Below are positions 7,165 to 16,464 of a stretch of DNA of 64,000 nucleotides, in pieces. Position numbers and translations under genes: made by a program. Under the pieces are notes generated by a model, which saw only the letters and a list, made by a program, of their open reading frames with translations, did not search any database and was not told where the DNA came from. The stretch lies in contig NC_067208.1 of the NCBI RefSeq assembly GCF_026262505.1, positions 186,001 through 250,000 on the forward strand. The letters are read 5' to 3'. Each line of letters starts with the position of its first letter. The first letter of the stretch is position 1. This stretch comes from Trichomonas vaginalis G3 (Eukaryota; Parabasalia; Trichomonadida; Trichomonadidae).

Positions 7165-10100
7165 ATGACTATTGCTGCATATGCGTATGAAACAAATGAA
7201 GCAAGAAGAGCACATGAACTAGTAAACGAAAACTCAACTTTAACCATTGAAGGCAATGATTTAGTCATTGACGATGGAAAAACTAAAAAAGTCATTGATT
7301 TCGATACTTTTAACACTTATGACCCATTCATTACAACAAGCAAGGTTCCCATCATAAATGATGGAACGGTGCAATATATAAATTCTACAGTAGATGCCTC
7401 ATTAGTGAAAGTATTAAATGTTCTCATTGAATTGTTAAAGAGCTTTCGATTTGACGACAACATTAAATGCCTAAAGAATTTAGTCATGAATGAGAAACAA
7501 ATTCTCGGCGTTGCTGGTAGCAGTAATGATGTACACCTTATGACATTAGAATATTATAACGAACATAAAGATGAACTGAAAGGAGAGAAGGGTGACACCG
7601 GACCTCAAGGACCACAAGGAATACAAGGAATACAAGGAATACAAGGAATACAAGGACCTCAAGGCGAAAACGGTTTGGATGGAAAGGATGGAAAGGATGG
7701 AAAAACTGCTAAATCATGGATATGGGACCTTATAAATACTGGTTTAACAGCTGCTTCATATGGAGTTCTTCAATACCAAATCGGAAAGATATGGGCGGTA
7801 CTTGGTGAAGAAGTTTTAAATGACGTTAAAAATGCTTTGAACTTCATTTCAAATGGTTCGGATACTATTAAAACTTTATCTGGTTGGATGCAAGAAACAA
7901 GGAGTCAAATAGATACTGTAAGACGTATAGCAAACAATGCACGTACGGGATTGGATACTTTACGACAAGCACAAAATACACTAAAGGAAGCAAATGATAT
8001 TCTTGGCTCAGTATCAGACATGCATGAAGATTGGCTTAAAGGTATTGACAAATCTTTAAAAAATCACAGTCAGTCTATTGCTGACTACAAGAAAAGTATA
8101 GATTTTTTACATAGTGCTATGGACGTACATGATGGAAGCATAAGGAACTTACTTAATGCTAACAATAACTTACCAGGAACTATTAAAGCATTTATAAAGT
8201 CCTTTGTAAAACCCGGTGCTCTAACATTTAGGTCTTTGAGAGCAAGAGCATTGAAGTCAAGAGATGCAGAAACTCCAACAGAACCTACAGAAGGAACTGA
8301 AACAACAGAAACTCCAAAAGAACCACCAAAACCAACAGCTAATGAAATATTGTTCGAATATTTTCCAAGGTACTCTGTTCTCATTGCATACATTCAAGAA
8401 ATACTTAAGAAAGCAGACTTGACTTTAGGAGATGATGAAAGTTCTGTATATCTTTCGTTCCAGTTTCAAATAGCAGAACTTTTGAGACAGATATGCTTAA
8501 TGTATGACAACATCTCTGATTTCACAAGATATGATGACGACCATGACCCCGAACATGGTGAAGAAGAAGTTTTACAAACATCCATTAAGACAGGAAAGGT
8601 TTTAACTCAAAGTCTCATTATTGACACCAAAGATGGCGAAGTGGACGTTCTTCAAGAGCTGAAGAAAAATACTTCTTCGGGAGGTGGTGGTAGGCATGAA
8701 CTTGAAATAAATGAGATAGAAGAGAAATTAGCCGAAAAAGCAGATAAAGAACATAAACACAATATCTCCGATATAAATGAACTTCAAGCTACATTAAATA
8801 GTAAAGCGGACAAAAATGAACTTGACGCAATGAACAAAGTTTTGAAATCTCATAAACACAACATCTCCGATATAAATGAACTTCAAGCTACATTAAATAG
8901 TAAAGCGGACAAGAACCATGTTCATTATATAACTTCAGACGAACAGATTATAACGGACTACCATGGATATTTAACACGAAGTGATGAAGCGAAGACAAAA
9001 AATGTTAATGAAAGAAGATATAAATACATTCGTGCTAAAGGTTATGACATAAGCTGTACTGTACAGTATGATGTAGCTAAAGCACCAGAAGCATTTGGTT
9101 ATACCGGTGAAATTTATGCCTCTACTTTCAATGTTAACGGTGTATTAGTTGAACCAAGATTTATGTTAAGAGTTAAGGCAAAAATAACGTTTGAAGATGC
9201 TATTAAAAGTAAAGCTGACAAAGTTGAACTCGAAGCAACGAACAAAGTTTTGAAATCTCATAAACACAACATCTCCGATATAAATGAACTTCAAGCTACA
9301 TTAGACAGTAAAGCTGACAAGAACCATACACATAAATCCTTCACTACTGTTAGAGCAGACGACATAATATTGAACTTTGACCTTGGTTCAAGTGCACCAT
9401 TAGAAAATCCAAGTACAAGCGTAAAAGATACTCTTAACAGTTTAGATAAGAGTTGCAGGAACATTGAAAGTCATGCCAGAAACTTTGAAGCATGAACTAC
9501 CAACAATGTTAGATAAGAAAGCAGACAAAACTTATGTGGATGCAGAACTAACAAAGAAATTTTCGAAACCAGATACAATGACATTTACAACAGAAATTAT
9601 AAATGGTGAACCAGCAACTCCATTTGAATTTGTTAGAGGTCTTCAACCAGATACTTTTGAATTTTTCTTGGATAATTCTATTGAACTAACATTACATTAT
9701 AAAAGTGGAACAAATGCAACATTTCATCCGGGAGATACATTCCAAATGGTATTTAATGACATAAGTTCTTTAGAATATGTTTATAGAGTTATGAGCATAT
9801 ATGATTTAATATATCCTATAGGAGCTGTTTATACGTCTATGAATCCAATAAATCCAAACACTTTATTTGGTGGTAGATGGTATGAAATAGTTGACAGTTT
9901 TCCATTCTACACTAATACTCAGTCAATGAAGATGGGAGGTTCAAAGAAAATAGGTATTGAAAACCTTCCTTCACATATGCATAGGTTCAGTGGAAGAACA
10001 TCTGTGGAAGGAAACCATTCACATTCAATAACAAAAAGAGGTTATACAAATCTTGCAGCGGGTTCGGATAGACAGGGAATGCATAGATATGATATCACAA

Positions 10101-10249
10101 CTGACCCCAAAGATGTTAGCACAGGTATTTTCTGTGGAACTGCAGGAAATCATACACATGTTGTAGCTGGTATTACAGACCCAGCAGGTAATGGAAAAGA
10201 TTATATGCCTCCTTATATAACAATGCACGCTTGGATACGAGTTGGTTAA
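7165..10249 (+). pseudogene. Phage-tail-like fibre gene with collagen-like repeats, broken
   Basis: Order of parts: variable head; a collagen-like Gly-X-Y run at about residues 142-178 (GPQGPQGIQGIQGIQG, then GKDGKDGK); a helical stalk; a Pro/Thr-rich stretch near 8270-8335; repeated modules with HKHNISDINELQATL and SKADKNE at about 8740-8940 and 9250-9330; and a C-terminal domain starting YPIGAVYTSMNPINP and rich in Gly/His (GNHSHSI, GNHTHV), like the C-terminal domain of phage baseplate/short-fibre proteins. It is expected to be a trimeric host-attachment fibre. Broken (about one break). The second Maverick has the same C-terminus but a different head (46560-49753). Confidence 0.7.
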
Positions 10250-10268
10250 AATCTTTAACTTTACATAA

Positions 10269-11354
10269 ATGAGCTTGAAAGAAGTATTCGAACAACATCC
10301 ATGGAGGTCATTTAAGAAATTCAATGAAGCTGCAAAGAGTTGGGGATTTACTAACAGAGCTGAAGTGAAAAGGTTCTTTGACAAAAATGTTGTACATCAA
10401 ACAAAAATAAACCCTTACGACTACTTTTTACCAATTTACTCCAACACTCCTGACGCATACCAATTTGACACTCTCATTCAAAGCAGAAAAGGAGGACATA
10501 AACCATTCCTCATCTTCATAAATGTTAACACTCGTAAAGCATATGCATATCCAATGAAAAATAAAGGAACTCGTGAAGTGTTAAGAGTTTTACAAAAGTT
10601 TGTAGCAGAACATAACCCAAGTACTTTAACATCAGACCAAGACAGTGCATACCTCAGCAATGAAATCACAGAATTTCTCATTAAGCATAACATAACTCAC
10701 TACACTACTGAAGACCATAACCATAACATACTCGGCATCATAAACCGCTTCATAAGAACGCTCAGAGATTTAAATCAAGAGCGAGACTTTACCGAAGAAA
10801 CAATGAAACATTTTCTCGAAGTATATAATTCCTCAACACATTCTACAACAGGACATACACCAAATTCAATGACACAACAACAAGAAGAAAAGTATATACA
10901 AAAGAAACGAAGCCAAACACAAAATATCAGAAATTCAACACAATTTACCCTCATTCCTGGTACAAAAGTTCGTGTAGTTCTTGACGACAAACCGTTGACA
11001 AAGAAACGTTTAAGGTTAAGTAGAAACTATTATATCGTAGACTCTACACAAGGTAATGGATATCTTATAAAAGCTGCTGACGACTCCATAGCATTTTACC
11101 CTCGACATAAGTTAGTTGAAAGTAGTAATGGCAAACTTGCTGAAACCATTGACGAAGCAAAGCGAGGAGTGGTTATTGAAATACTTGGCTACAACATAAA
11201 CGATGACACTTATAAAGTAAGATATGAAGGAGGTGTTGAAGATGTTATACCATCTAAGAACTTGAGAGAGTCAAAGCCAACACATCTGGGACCATTAGAG
11301 CGGGAGTACTGGAAAGACAAAAATATGCCAGAAAGAATAAGAAAATTCTTCTAA
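10269..11354 (+). CDS. Maverick integrase (rve core plus chromo-like tail), 361 aa
   Basis: A retroviral-type RNase H-like integrase core spans about residues 60-200 (YQFDTLIQ, TSDQDSAYLSN, NRFIRTLRDL). An SH3/chromo-like tail lies at about 295-345 (GVVIEILGYN, YKVRYEGGVEDVIPSKNL). Integrases of this group join the linear element into host DNA and give six-base target duplications, as seen around 41294-62146. The sequence is close to identical to 49794-50879. The gene sits just downstream of the fibre gene, followed by the inverted-repeat cassette. Confidence 0.85.
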   Translation: MSLKEVFEQHPWRSFKKFNEAAKSWGFTNRAEVKRFFDKNVVHQTKINPYDYFLPIYSNTPDAYQFDTLIQSRKGGHKPFLIFINVNTRKAYAYPMKNKGTREVLRVLQKFVAEHNPSTLTSDQDSAYLSNEITEFLIKHNITHYTTEDHNHNILGIINRFIRTLRDLNQERDFTEETMKHFLEVYNSSTHSTTGHTPNSMTQQQEEKYIQKKRSQTQNIRNSTQFTLIPGTKVRVVLDDKPLTKKRLRLSRNYYIVDSTQGNGYLIKAADDSIAFYPRHKLVESSNGKLAETIDEAKRGVVIEILGYNINDDTYKVRYEGGVEDVIPSKNLRESKPTHLGPLEREYWKDKNMPERIRKFF

Positions 11355-11433
11355 ACTTTTTCATTAGATGTAAATCAGACATGAATGAGAACAGTCATGA
11401 TATCATTAATGGTACCATTTATTTACACCAAAA

Positions 11434-12596
11434 AATAATGTTTATGTTAGAATGTTAGATCTAACACGTTTTCTAACCACTTTTCTAACATGGTCTAAAA
11501 CTCTCGAAAATCATGAATTTTTGACATTTCCTTATGAAAGAAAAATAACGCTAATTTTTTTCTAAGAAAAATTTTTATCTTGTATGTAAAGATATGATTT
11601 CAACAATCGGCACAACAACAATTCAAACTACAGCACCAAACTCGTTAGTCATGAATCCAACATCTATGTTAGTAGAGATGAAAAGCTTCATTCCTTCTTC
11701 ATATACTTTCGAAACAAAAATCCAGAAGATAAAGCAAGAACTTTTAACAAGTAATTTAGACTGTAGTGCGAAAGATGAAACAAATGAACAGTATCTTTAT
11801 GAAATGCAGGACATTATTGACCATTTACCCAAATTGCCTGAAATCCAACAACAAAAACTAACTATTCCTGAATTCGACGAAATTGAAGTCAAAACAACTG
11901 ACTCAGTAGAAATAAAGAAGTTCATACGTAAAGTAAATTATGAATTCCTTGGTTTTCATTGCAACCATAAAGTTATGGACAAAGATTGCGACATGGTTTA
12001 TAAGAATGTTTCTGACATATATAAATCTGAAGAATTTAAGACCTACGATAACTTTGTTTCATTAGTTGCTGAATGTGTTTGGGAAATAAGAGATAAAGAT
12101 AGAAGAGGCAAAGTATGGAACGAACAACTAAGACCCGCTATGTTTGAGATGAAGAGAGCAATTGACGCCTTAGTTGTTTTAGCAGGTCAAATTTCAATGT
12201 ATAACGCAAAAATGAACCCGCAATGTTCAAAATGTAAGGCAGCGATGAGGAAATATAACTACTCCGTCAAAGAGATAGAAAGAATGAGAAACGACTATGC
12301 AGATTTAAAGAAAGAAGTAGAAAAGCCAGCAGAAGATAAAATGGACATGTTAGCATTTCTGAACAAAAATTATCCAACTGCTGACGATTTCCTTCTATCT
12401 GACGTCAAGAAGAAATATAAAGAAACCTTCGGCATTGTTAAAACATTCGATGTACTAAAAGAAGAAATAGAAGCTACAAAACTGTTTAAAGTCATGAACC
12501 ATCGCAACATATACCATGTAAAACGCTTGTAAATAGTTATGTTAGAAAAGAGGTTAGAAAACGTGTTAGATCTAACATGCTAACATAAACATTATT
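11434..12596. mobile_element. Single-gene cassette bracketed by 58-bp inverted repeats
   Basis: Left arm 11434-11491 and right arm 12539-12596 are inverted copies that differ at about two of 58 positions. Each arm is centred near the perfect palindrome GTTAGATCTAAC (11454-11465 and 12565-12576). Exactly one gene lies between them (11594-12532). The second Maverick has the same unit at 50958-52123 with arms identical over 58 bases. A related unit with different arms and a different gene lies at about 25033-25737. A role as a recombination or mobility cassette is inference. Confidence 0.6.
11594..12532 (+). CDS. Cassette gene, Cys-containing helical protein, 312 aa
   Basis: Begins MISTIGTTTIQTT. 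The body is largely helical, with a Cys/His set (FHCNHKVMDKDCD near residue 118, and NPQCSKCKAAM near residue 210) that could bind zinc. A charged coiled-coil-like stretch (ERMRNDYADLKKEVEK) follows. I do not recognise the family. It is the sole gene inside the inverted-repeat cassette, and the homologue at 51118-52059 is conserved although many synonymous and some coding differences exist, so it is older than the near-identical neighbours or exchanged separately. The leader carries TTTTTATCTTGTATGTAAAG. Confidence 0.6.
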   Translation: MISTIGTTTIQTTAPNSLVMNPTSMLVEMKSFIPSSYTFETKIQKIKQELLTSNLDCSAKDETNEQYLYEMQDIIDHLPKLPEIQQQKLTIPEFDEIEVKTTDSVEIKKFIRKVNYEFLGFHCNHKVMDKDCDMVYKNVSDIYKSEEFKTYDNFVSLVAECVWEIRDKDRRGKVWNEQLRPAMFEMKRAIDALVVLAGQISMYNAKMNPQCSKCKAAMRKYNYSVKEIERMRNDYADLKKEVEKPAEDKMDMLAFLNKNYPTADDFLLSDVKKKYKETFGIVKTFDVLKEEIEATKLFKVMNHRNIYHVKRL

Positions 12597-13440
12597 TTTG
12601 CTGAATTCAGCACAAAATTCTGAGTAAAATGACATATGGCACGTGTCAAACCGTTGAGTTTTCACAAATTTTAAAAATTGCTGCGGAAAGTTCGTCAAAA
12701 AAGTGAAGGTTCCCGACGGTTTCAAACCGCCATACTTTACATGAAGATAGTTTACAATGTCAACTAAATATCATGTACGATAGAAACGGTTATGTAAAGT
12801 TTACATTTTGTAAAGTTTTGTCCTGATTCAAGACAAGTCTTGTATTTTTTCAGAACAAGTCTTGTATTTTTTCAGAACAAGTCTTGTATTTTTTCAAGAC
12901 AAATCTTGTCCTGATTCAGAACAAGTCTTGCACTTTTTAGTCAGTTTTTCTTGTAAAGTTCTCAAATTTGAGAACAATTGTCCTGATTCAAGACAAGTCT
13001 TGTATTTTTTCAGAACAAGTCTTGTATTTTTTCAGAACAAGTCTTGTATTTTTTCAAGACAAATCTTGTCCTGATTCAGAACAAGTCTTGCACTTTTTCA
13101 GGAAATCCTATCGTCTAACTTTACAAATGTCACTTTTTCAACATGATTGCATTTTGGTCGGGAAACAACTTTCTCTCAATTTTGTCACTTTTTTCTATCG
13201 TCGTGTTTTGTCACTTTTCCCTCAGGGTGTGTGTCAGAAAATATCCAAAATCTTTATAGCCTCGTATCTCCTTCAATTCTTGACGGCTTGACATGTATGA
13301 CACACCATTCAATTCAGAATTATGTGCTGAATCTTATGACCTTCATTTGTTCGTGACTTCTTTTCACATATGTAACCCTGAATTTTTAACATTTCTTTAA
13401 CACAGAAAAATAAAGTTAGTTTTATTTTTATTTATTTTTT
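12597..13440. other. Non-coding accessory zone with tandem repeats
   Basis: No convincing gene. It begins with the palindrome GCTGAATTCAGC (just outside the cassette arm), holds the CAAGACAAGTCTTG repeats at 12822-13105, and ends in the T-rich leader of the KilA-N gene. The second Maverick has a KilA-N/GIY-YIG gene at the same place instead. Confidence 0.6.
12822..13105. repeat. Nested tandem repeat of hairpin-forming CAAGACAAGTCTTG units
   Basis: A block of about 125 bases made of TCCTGATTCA and GAACAAGTCTTGTATTTTTT units occurs twice (about 12822-12945 and 12980-13105). Many units form a short CAAGAC/GTCTTG stem. Absent from the second Maverick. The open frames across it are a by-product of the repeat and are not annotated as genes. 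Confidence 0.75.
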
Positions 13441-13462
13441 TATTTTGTATGTAAGGACAGAT

Positions 13463-14287
13463 ATGTCAACAACAGAGAACACAACAACTGCTATCGTTCA
13501 TGAAGCCATAAATGAAGAATACGAGTGGGTTCAGTTTAACAAACAACTCCGTCTCATTCGTTCGGTCAAAGACGATATGTACCAAATGCAAAGTATTTTG
13601 ACAGCATGTTTTGCTCCAGACACTAAACACGCAGACGACTGGTTCAAAAACCAAAGCACACAAGAACTTTTGAGTGAAATTTCTCTAGACCGACTTTTTT
13701 CGGTCTTGCATAAAACACATGAAAATCGTAAAAATTTGCCAATAAATTTAAGAGGTTATTATGTTCATAGACTTTTAGTAAATGCAGTTGCAATGTGGGC
13801 TTCTCCTCGTTATGCATGGCATGTTTACAGACTTCTTGACGAAATTCATAGACAAGAACGTGGAGAGATGGAAAAGAAACTTCAAGCAAAAGATGAAGTC
13901 ATTGAATCCAAAGACAAAAGCATACAGAAAAGAATACCACGTTCAGTACCAAAAGGAAAGGAAAAGAGTTATAAGTATATGATATATACTGAAGAGTTGG
14001 AGAAAGAAGAAGATAAAGATATGGTTATGTTGCATTTAGTCAGAAGAAACAACAAAAGCTTTTATGACCTTGCTAAGATTTACAAATCTGACAGAAACTG
14101 GTTCTATCGTGAAAACTTACCGATTTCAATGACACCGAATGAGCAAATAAAGGAAATTGTCAAAAATACTCTTCCTCAAACACACTATGACATCAAAGGT
14201 TGCACAATACTTACATTCAAAGAAGACTTAACATTACTGAAGGAAAAAATAACAGAATATTTCGATAACTTCAAAGAGGAAGAATAA
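13463..14287 (+). CDS. KilA-N domain protein, 274 aa
   Basis: The ATG of MSTTENTTT is used; the extra MYVRTD residues would need a TTG start and are not preserved upstream of the relative at 52858. KilA-N features at about residues 20-125 are IRSVKDDMYQMQSIL, DWFKNQSTQELL, LRGYYVHRLLVNAVAMWASP and RLLDE. A charged linker and a C-terminal domain (YKYMIYTEELE, VMLHLVRRNNKSFYDL) follow; the latter resembles the region found after KilA-N in Bro-like proteins of large DNA viruses. It likely binds DNA; its regulatory target is unknown. A hairpin-forming sequence at 13687-13706 lies at the variable site shared by all copies. Confidence 0.75.
   Translation: MSTTENTTTAIVHEAINEEYEWVQFNKQLRLIRSVKDDMYQMQSILTACFAPDTKHADDWFKNQSTQELLSEISLDRLFSVLHKTHENRKNLPINLRGYYVHRLLVNAVAMWASPRYAWHVYRLLDEIHRQERGEMEKKLQAKDEVIESKDKSIQKRIPRSVPKGKEKSYKYMIYTEELEKEEDKDMVMLHLVRRNNKSFYDLAKIYKSDRNWFYRENLPISMTPNEQIKEIVKNTLPQTHYDIKGCTILTFKEDLTLLKEKITEYFDNFKEEE
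13687..13706 (+). repeat. Hairpin at the variable site of the KilA-N gene
   Basis: AGACCGA pairs with TCGGTCT across a T-rich loop. The corresponding sites in the other KilA-N copies carry hairpins of unrelated sequence. Confidence 0.6.
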
Positions 14288-14341
14288 AAAAATCTAAGCT
14301 AATTTTATTTTTTTATAAAATTTTATCTCATATGAAAGAAC

Positions 14342-14557
14342 ATGAATTTAGAATATTCGGAACTCATGACAGAAGAAGAGAACGAACAACATGTAAAAGA
14401 TTATGCAAAATTTCTGAAGACATACAAAGCATTTAAACAATATCTAAATGCTTCTAAAGATTATGCAAAATTTCTGAAGGTATATAAAGCTTATGAAAAA
14501 GCGTATGAAAAGTTTATACATTGGGGAATTGTTGTAAAATATCGATATGAAGACTAA
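14342..14557 (+). CDS. Small repeat protein, 71 aa
   Basis: Two near copies of a segment KDYAKFLK-x-YKA make up most of the protein, which is otherwise acidic at the N terminus. A T-rich leader (TTTTATCTCATATGAAAG) precedes the ATG, as for neighbouring element genes. No counterpart is present in the second Maverick. Function unknown; it could be a remnant. Confidence 0.4.
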   Translation: MNLEYSELMTEEENEQHVKDYAKFLKTYKAFKQYLNASKDYAKFLKVYKAYEKAYEKFIHWGIVVKYRYED

Positions 14558-14576
14558 CCAAAAATATATTTTTGCT

Positions 14577-15050
14577 TAAATGACGTCAGGGTCAATTTCT
14601 TCAACCATTTCACTTCCTTCGTCAATGTCAATAGAAGCTTCTTCAACCTTTGGTAAGAACTTTTGTATAACATCTTTGTTCGTTATTGTTTTCAGAGATG
14701 AAGAATAATATTTCACATTTGTTTCACCCTTCTTATATTCTTTTTCTGTTCGGAAAGATTCATAGCAATACTGAAGAAGTCAATGTTGGAGTTCTTATAA
14801 TAGTATAATGAGTATCTTTGACATTCACGAAGAAACCTTTTGTTTCAAAACTACTGCTAACTCTTGTGAAGTATAACGTTTGCGGTCAATGACAATAGCT
14901 AATGGTCTGACATACTGACCAAACTTAGATTCTTTCACAAACTTCTTGTTAAAGATAACATTGACGTTTGAAGCATTATTGAACTCATTCTTGATGACAG
15001 TAGCGAGAGCATTGTATGATAAAGAACTTGCAATCTTGCATGTGTTTCAT
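14577..15050 (-). pseudogene. Relic of a gene related to the SSB-like gene of the divergent element
   Basis: The minus strand shows coding-like stretches. The C-terminal end (EEIDPDVI) resembles NIDIDPEMF at the end of 28042-28461. Broken, with a few breaks. It suggests that this Maverick once held a replication-type module like that at 24157-32460. The identification is tentative. Confidence 0.35.
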
Positions 15051-15120
15051 TAAAATAAAAATATTAAATTAGTTTTGAAAAATAACTTAAAAAAATCTAA
15101 TCTAATTTTTTCAAAAAATA

Positions 15121-15140
15121 TTTTTTATCCGATAGAAAAG
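15121..15140 (+). promoter_or_regulatory. Candidate element promoter, 20-mer
   Basis: TTTTTTATCCGATAGAAAAG lies immediately upstream of the ATG at 15141. The same 20 bases lie immediately upstream of the ATG of the unrelated gene 28042-28461 on the other strand. Related TTTTTATC-type leaders precede many element genes. Confidence 0.5.
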
Positions 15141-15485
15141 ATGACAGAAAAATTAACTTTTTACATAGCGCCAGACCCTTCTTGCCCACATCTTTTTAAG
15201 CCACAATATATAGTCATAGAACTAAATAGAGAAAGCGAAATTCTACAAATAGAAGAAAGCGAAATTCTACAAACAGAAGAAACATATAGAGACCTAGATA
15301 ACGAAACTGGATATGCACTATTCTGGTTAGATTGTCCTTATGAAATGTATGAAAAAAAGGCTTTATATGAAGAATATAGAAAATATTGTCATGAAAACAA
15401 TATAAGACCAAGCTCTAGAGAAAAATTCTATGCTGGTATAAAACATCTTTTCGAAGTTCGGAATGGCAAATATAGAAAGAAATAA
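15141..15485 (+). CDS. Relic with a D5/SF3-helicase-type C-terminal domain, 114 aa
   Basis: Start MTEKLTFY follows the 20-mer leader. The C-terminal half (KKALYEEYRKYCHENN, SSREKFYAGIKHLFEVRNGKY) matches the end of the SF3 helicase at 29121-30356 (RSLYDSYKQYCQEYG, SKRTFLANVKSLLDVQNGVY), the winged-helix region seen at the end of D5-type primase-helicases. No helicase core is present, so this is either a stand-alone DNA-binding remnant or the tail left by recombination. A short repeated ESEILQ motif is seen near residue 40. Confidence 0.5.
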   Translation: MTEKLTFYIAPDPSCPHLFKPQYIVIELNRESEILQIEESEILQTEETYRDLDNETGYALFWLDCPYEMYEKKALYEEYRKYCHENNIRPSSREKFYAGIKHLFEVRNGKYRKK

Positions 15486-15535
15486 TTTTTCTAAGTTTAT
15501 TTTTTCAAAAAATATTTTTTTATTTCCTACTAAAG

Positions 15536-16462
15536 ATGTATCGGAAGTTGTCTAAGTTAGAACACTCGGAAATAAAACAACTTCTTACAGAAGCTAATAT
15601 AGATGTTGCAAAGCATTACACAACAAACAAAAAGGCACTCGCTGACATCCTCAATGACTATAATGGTGAAATAACTTATGATAGAATTCATGAGTTCATA
15701 AAGCCGCAACGCGGCGAGGACGAAGTCCATGCAAGAGCATTTCCTTTAAATGACGTTGCTATTGACTTATATCATAGACGTTCAATACCTCATGAAGTAA
15801 GAAGAGAAATGTTTGACATAACAAATGCAAACGTTGGTCATACTCGTAAAGCTCTTTCACATGACGTTCGTCAAGAGATGTTTGACATAACAAATGCAAA
15901 CGTTGGTGAAACAAGAAGAGCTGTACCACATGAAGTAAGAAGAGAAATGTTTGACATAACAAATGCAAACGTTGGTGAAACACGAAAGAGAGATGACACA
16001 CTGAAACAACAGAGAAGAGAGATGTTTAAAAGTGCTATAGAACAAGTTCGCAAAGCTAATAATGTCATTCGTTCCATTGACGACAAACCAAAAGAAGGTG
16101 AGAGATGGTTAAAGAAAGATGAAGAAAATAGGAAGAGGAATGTGAAGTCAGGCAATAGACTCATTGACTTTAACATCGAAGCTTTAGATGAACCAAACAG
16201 AGACTACTTACACAAACATTTCGGTAAGGTTTTCATGAGACTCTTAGAGAAAATTAAAATAAACTCCCAACAGAGATGGATGGTATGTTATAAACTTGGT
16301 GGAAAGTATGAATGTTCTACGTTAAACCTCAATAATATTGGAACATTACTACATCAGCTCTTGAAGGAGAACTTTATATCAGAGATAGAAGCAAATGCTG
16401 CAGGTATTGTTGAAATGCACTATGACTTCTTCTTGACAAACATAAAGAATCTTACGAAATAA
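15536..16462 (+). CDS. Maverick protein with 23-residue repeats, 308 aa
   Basis: Three 69-base repeats start at 15809, 15878 and 15947, each encoding MFDITNANVG followed by a basic stretch; the second Maverick has two (53934 and 54003). The C-terminal third (HKHFGKVFMRLLEKIK, NNIGTLLHQLLKENF) looks globular. A 27-base double hairpin at 15703-15729 adds nine residues in frame compared with the second Maverick. The gene ends just before the polymerase ATG at 16465, so the two are probably co-transcribed. A replication-accessory role is inference. The frame looks whole. Confidence 0.6.
   Translation: MYRKLSKLEHSEIKQLLTEANIDVAKHYTTNKKALADILNDYNGEITYDRIHEFIKPQRGEDEVHARAFPLNDVAIDLYHRRSIPHEVRREMFDITNANVGHTRKALSHDVRQEMFDITNANVGETRRAVPHEVRREMFDITNANVGETRKRDDTLKQQRREMFKSAIEQVRKANNVIRSIDDKPKEGERWLKKDEENRKRNVKSGNRLIDFNIEALDEPNRDYLHKHFGKVFMRLLEKIKINSQQRWMVCYKLGGKYECSTLNLNNIGTLLHQLLKENFISEIEANAAGIVEMHYDFFLTNIKNLTK
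15703..15729 (+). repeat. In-frame double hairpin insert, 27 bases
   Basis: First stem GCCGC with GCGGC around AAC (15703-15715), linker GA, second stem GGAC with GTCC around GAA (15718-15728). The second Maverick lacks exactly 27 bases here (near 53855). A related insert of the same net size is at 42611-42636. Confidence 0.75.
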
Positions 16463-16464
16463 AG

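Noticed and set aside
8085-8393. Minus-strand frame inside the fibre gene
   Set aside because: Shadow of the fibre gene's Pro/Thr-rich coding region.
12862-13356. Overlapping open frames across the CAAGTCTTG repeats
   Set aside because: They consist of repeat translations rich in Phe/Ser/Cys with no conserved counterpart; the repeats explain the absence of stops.
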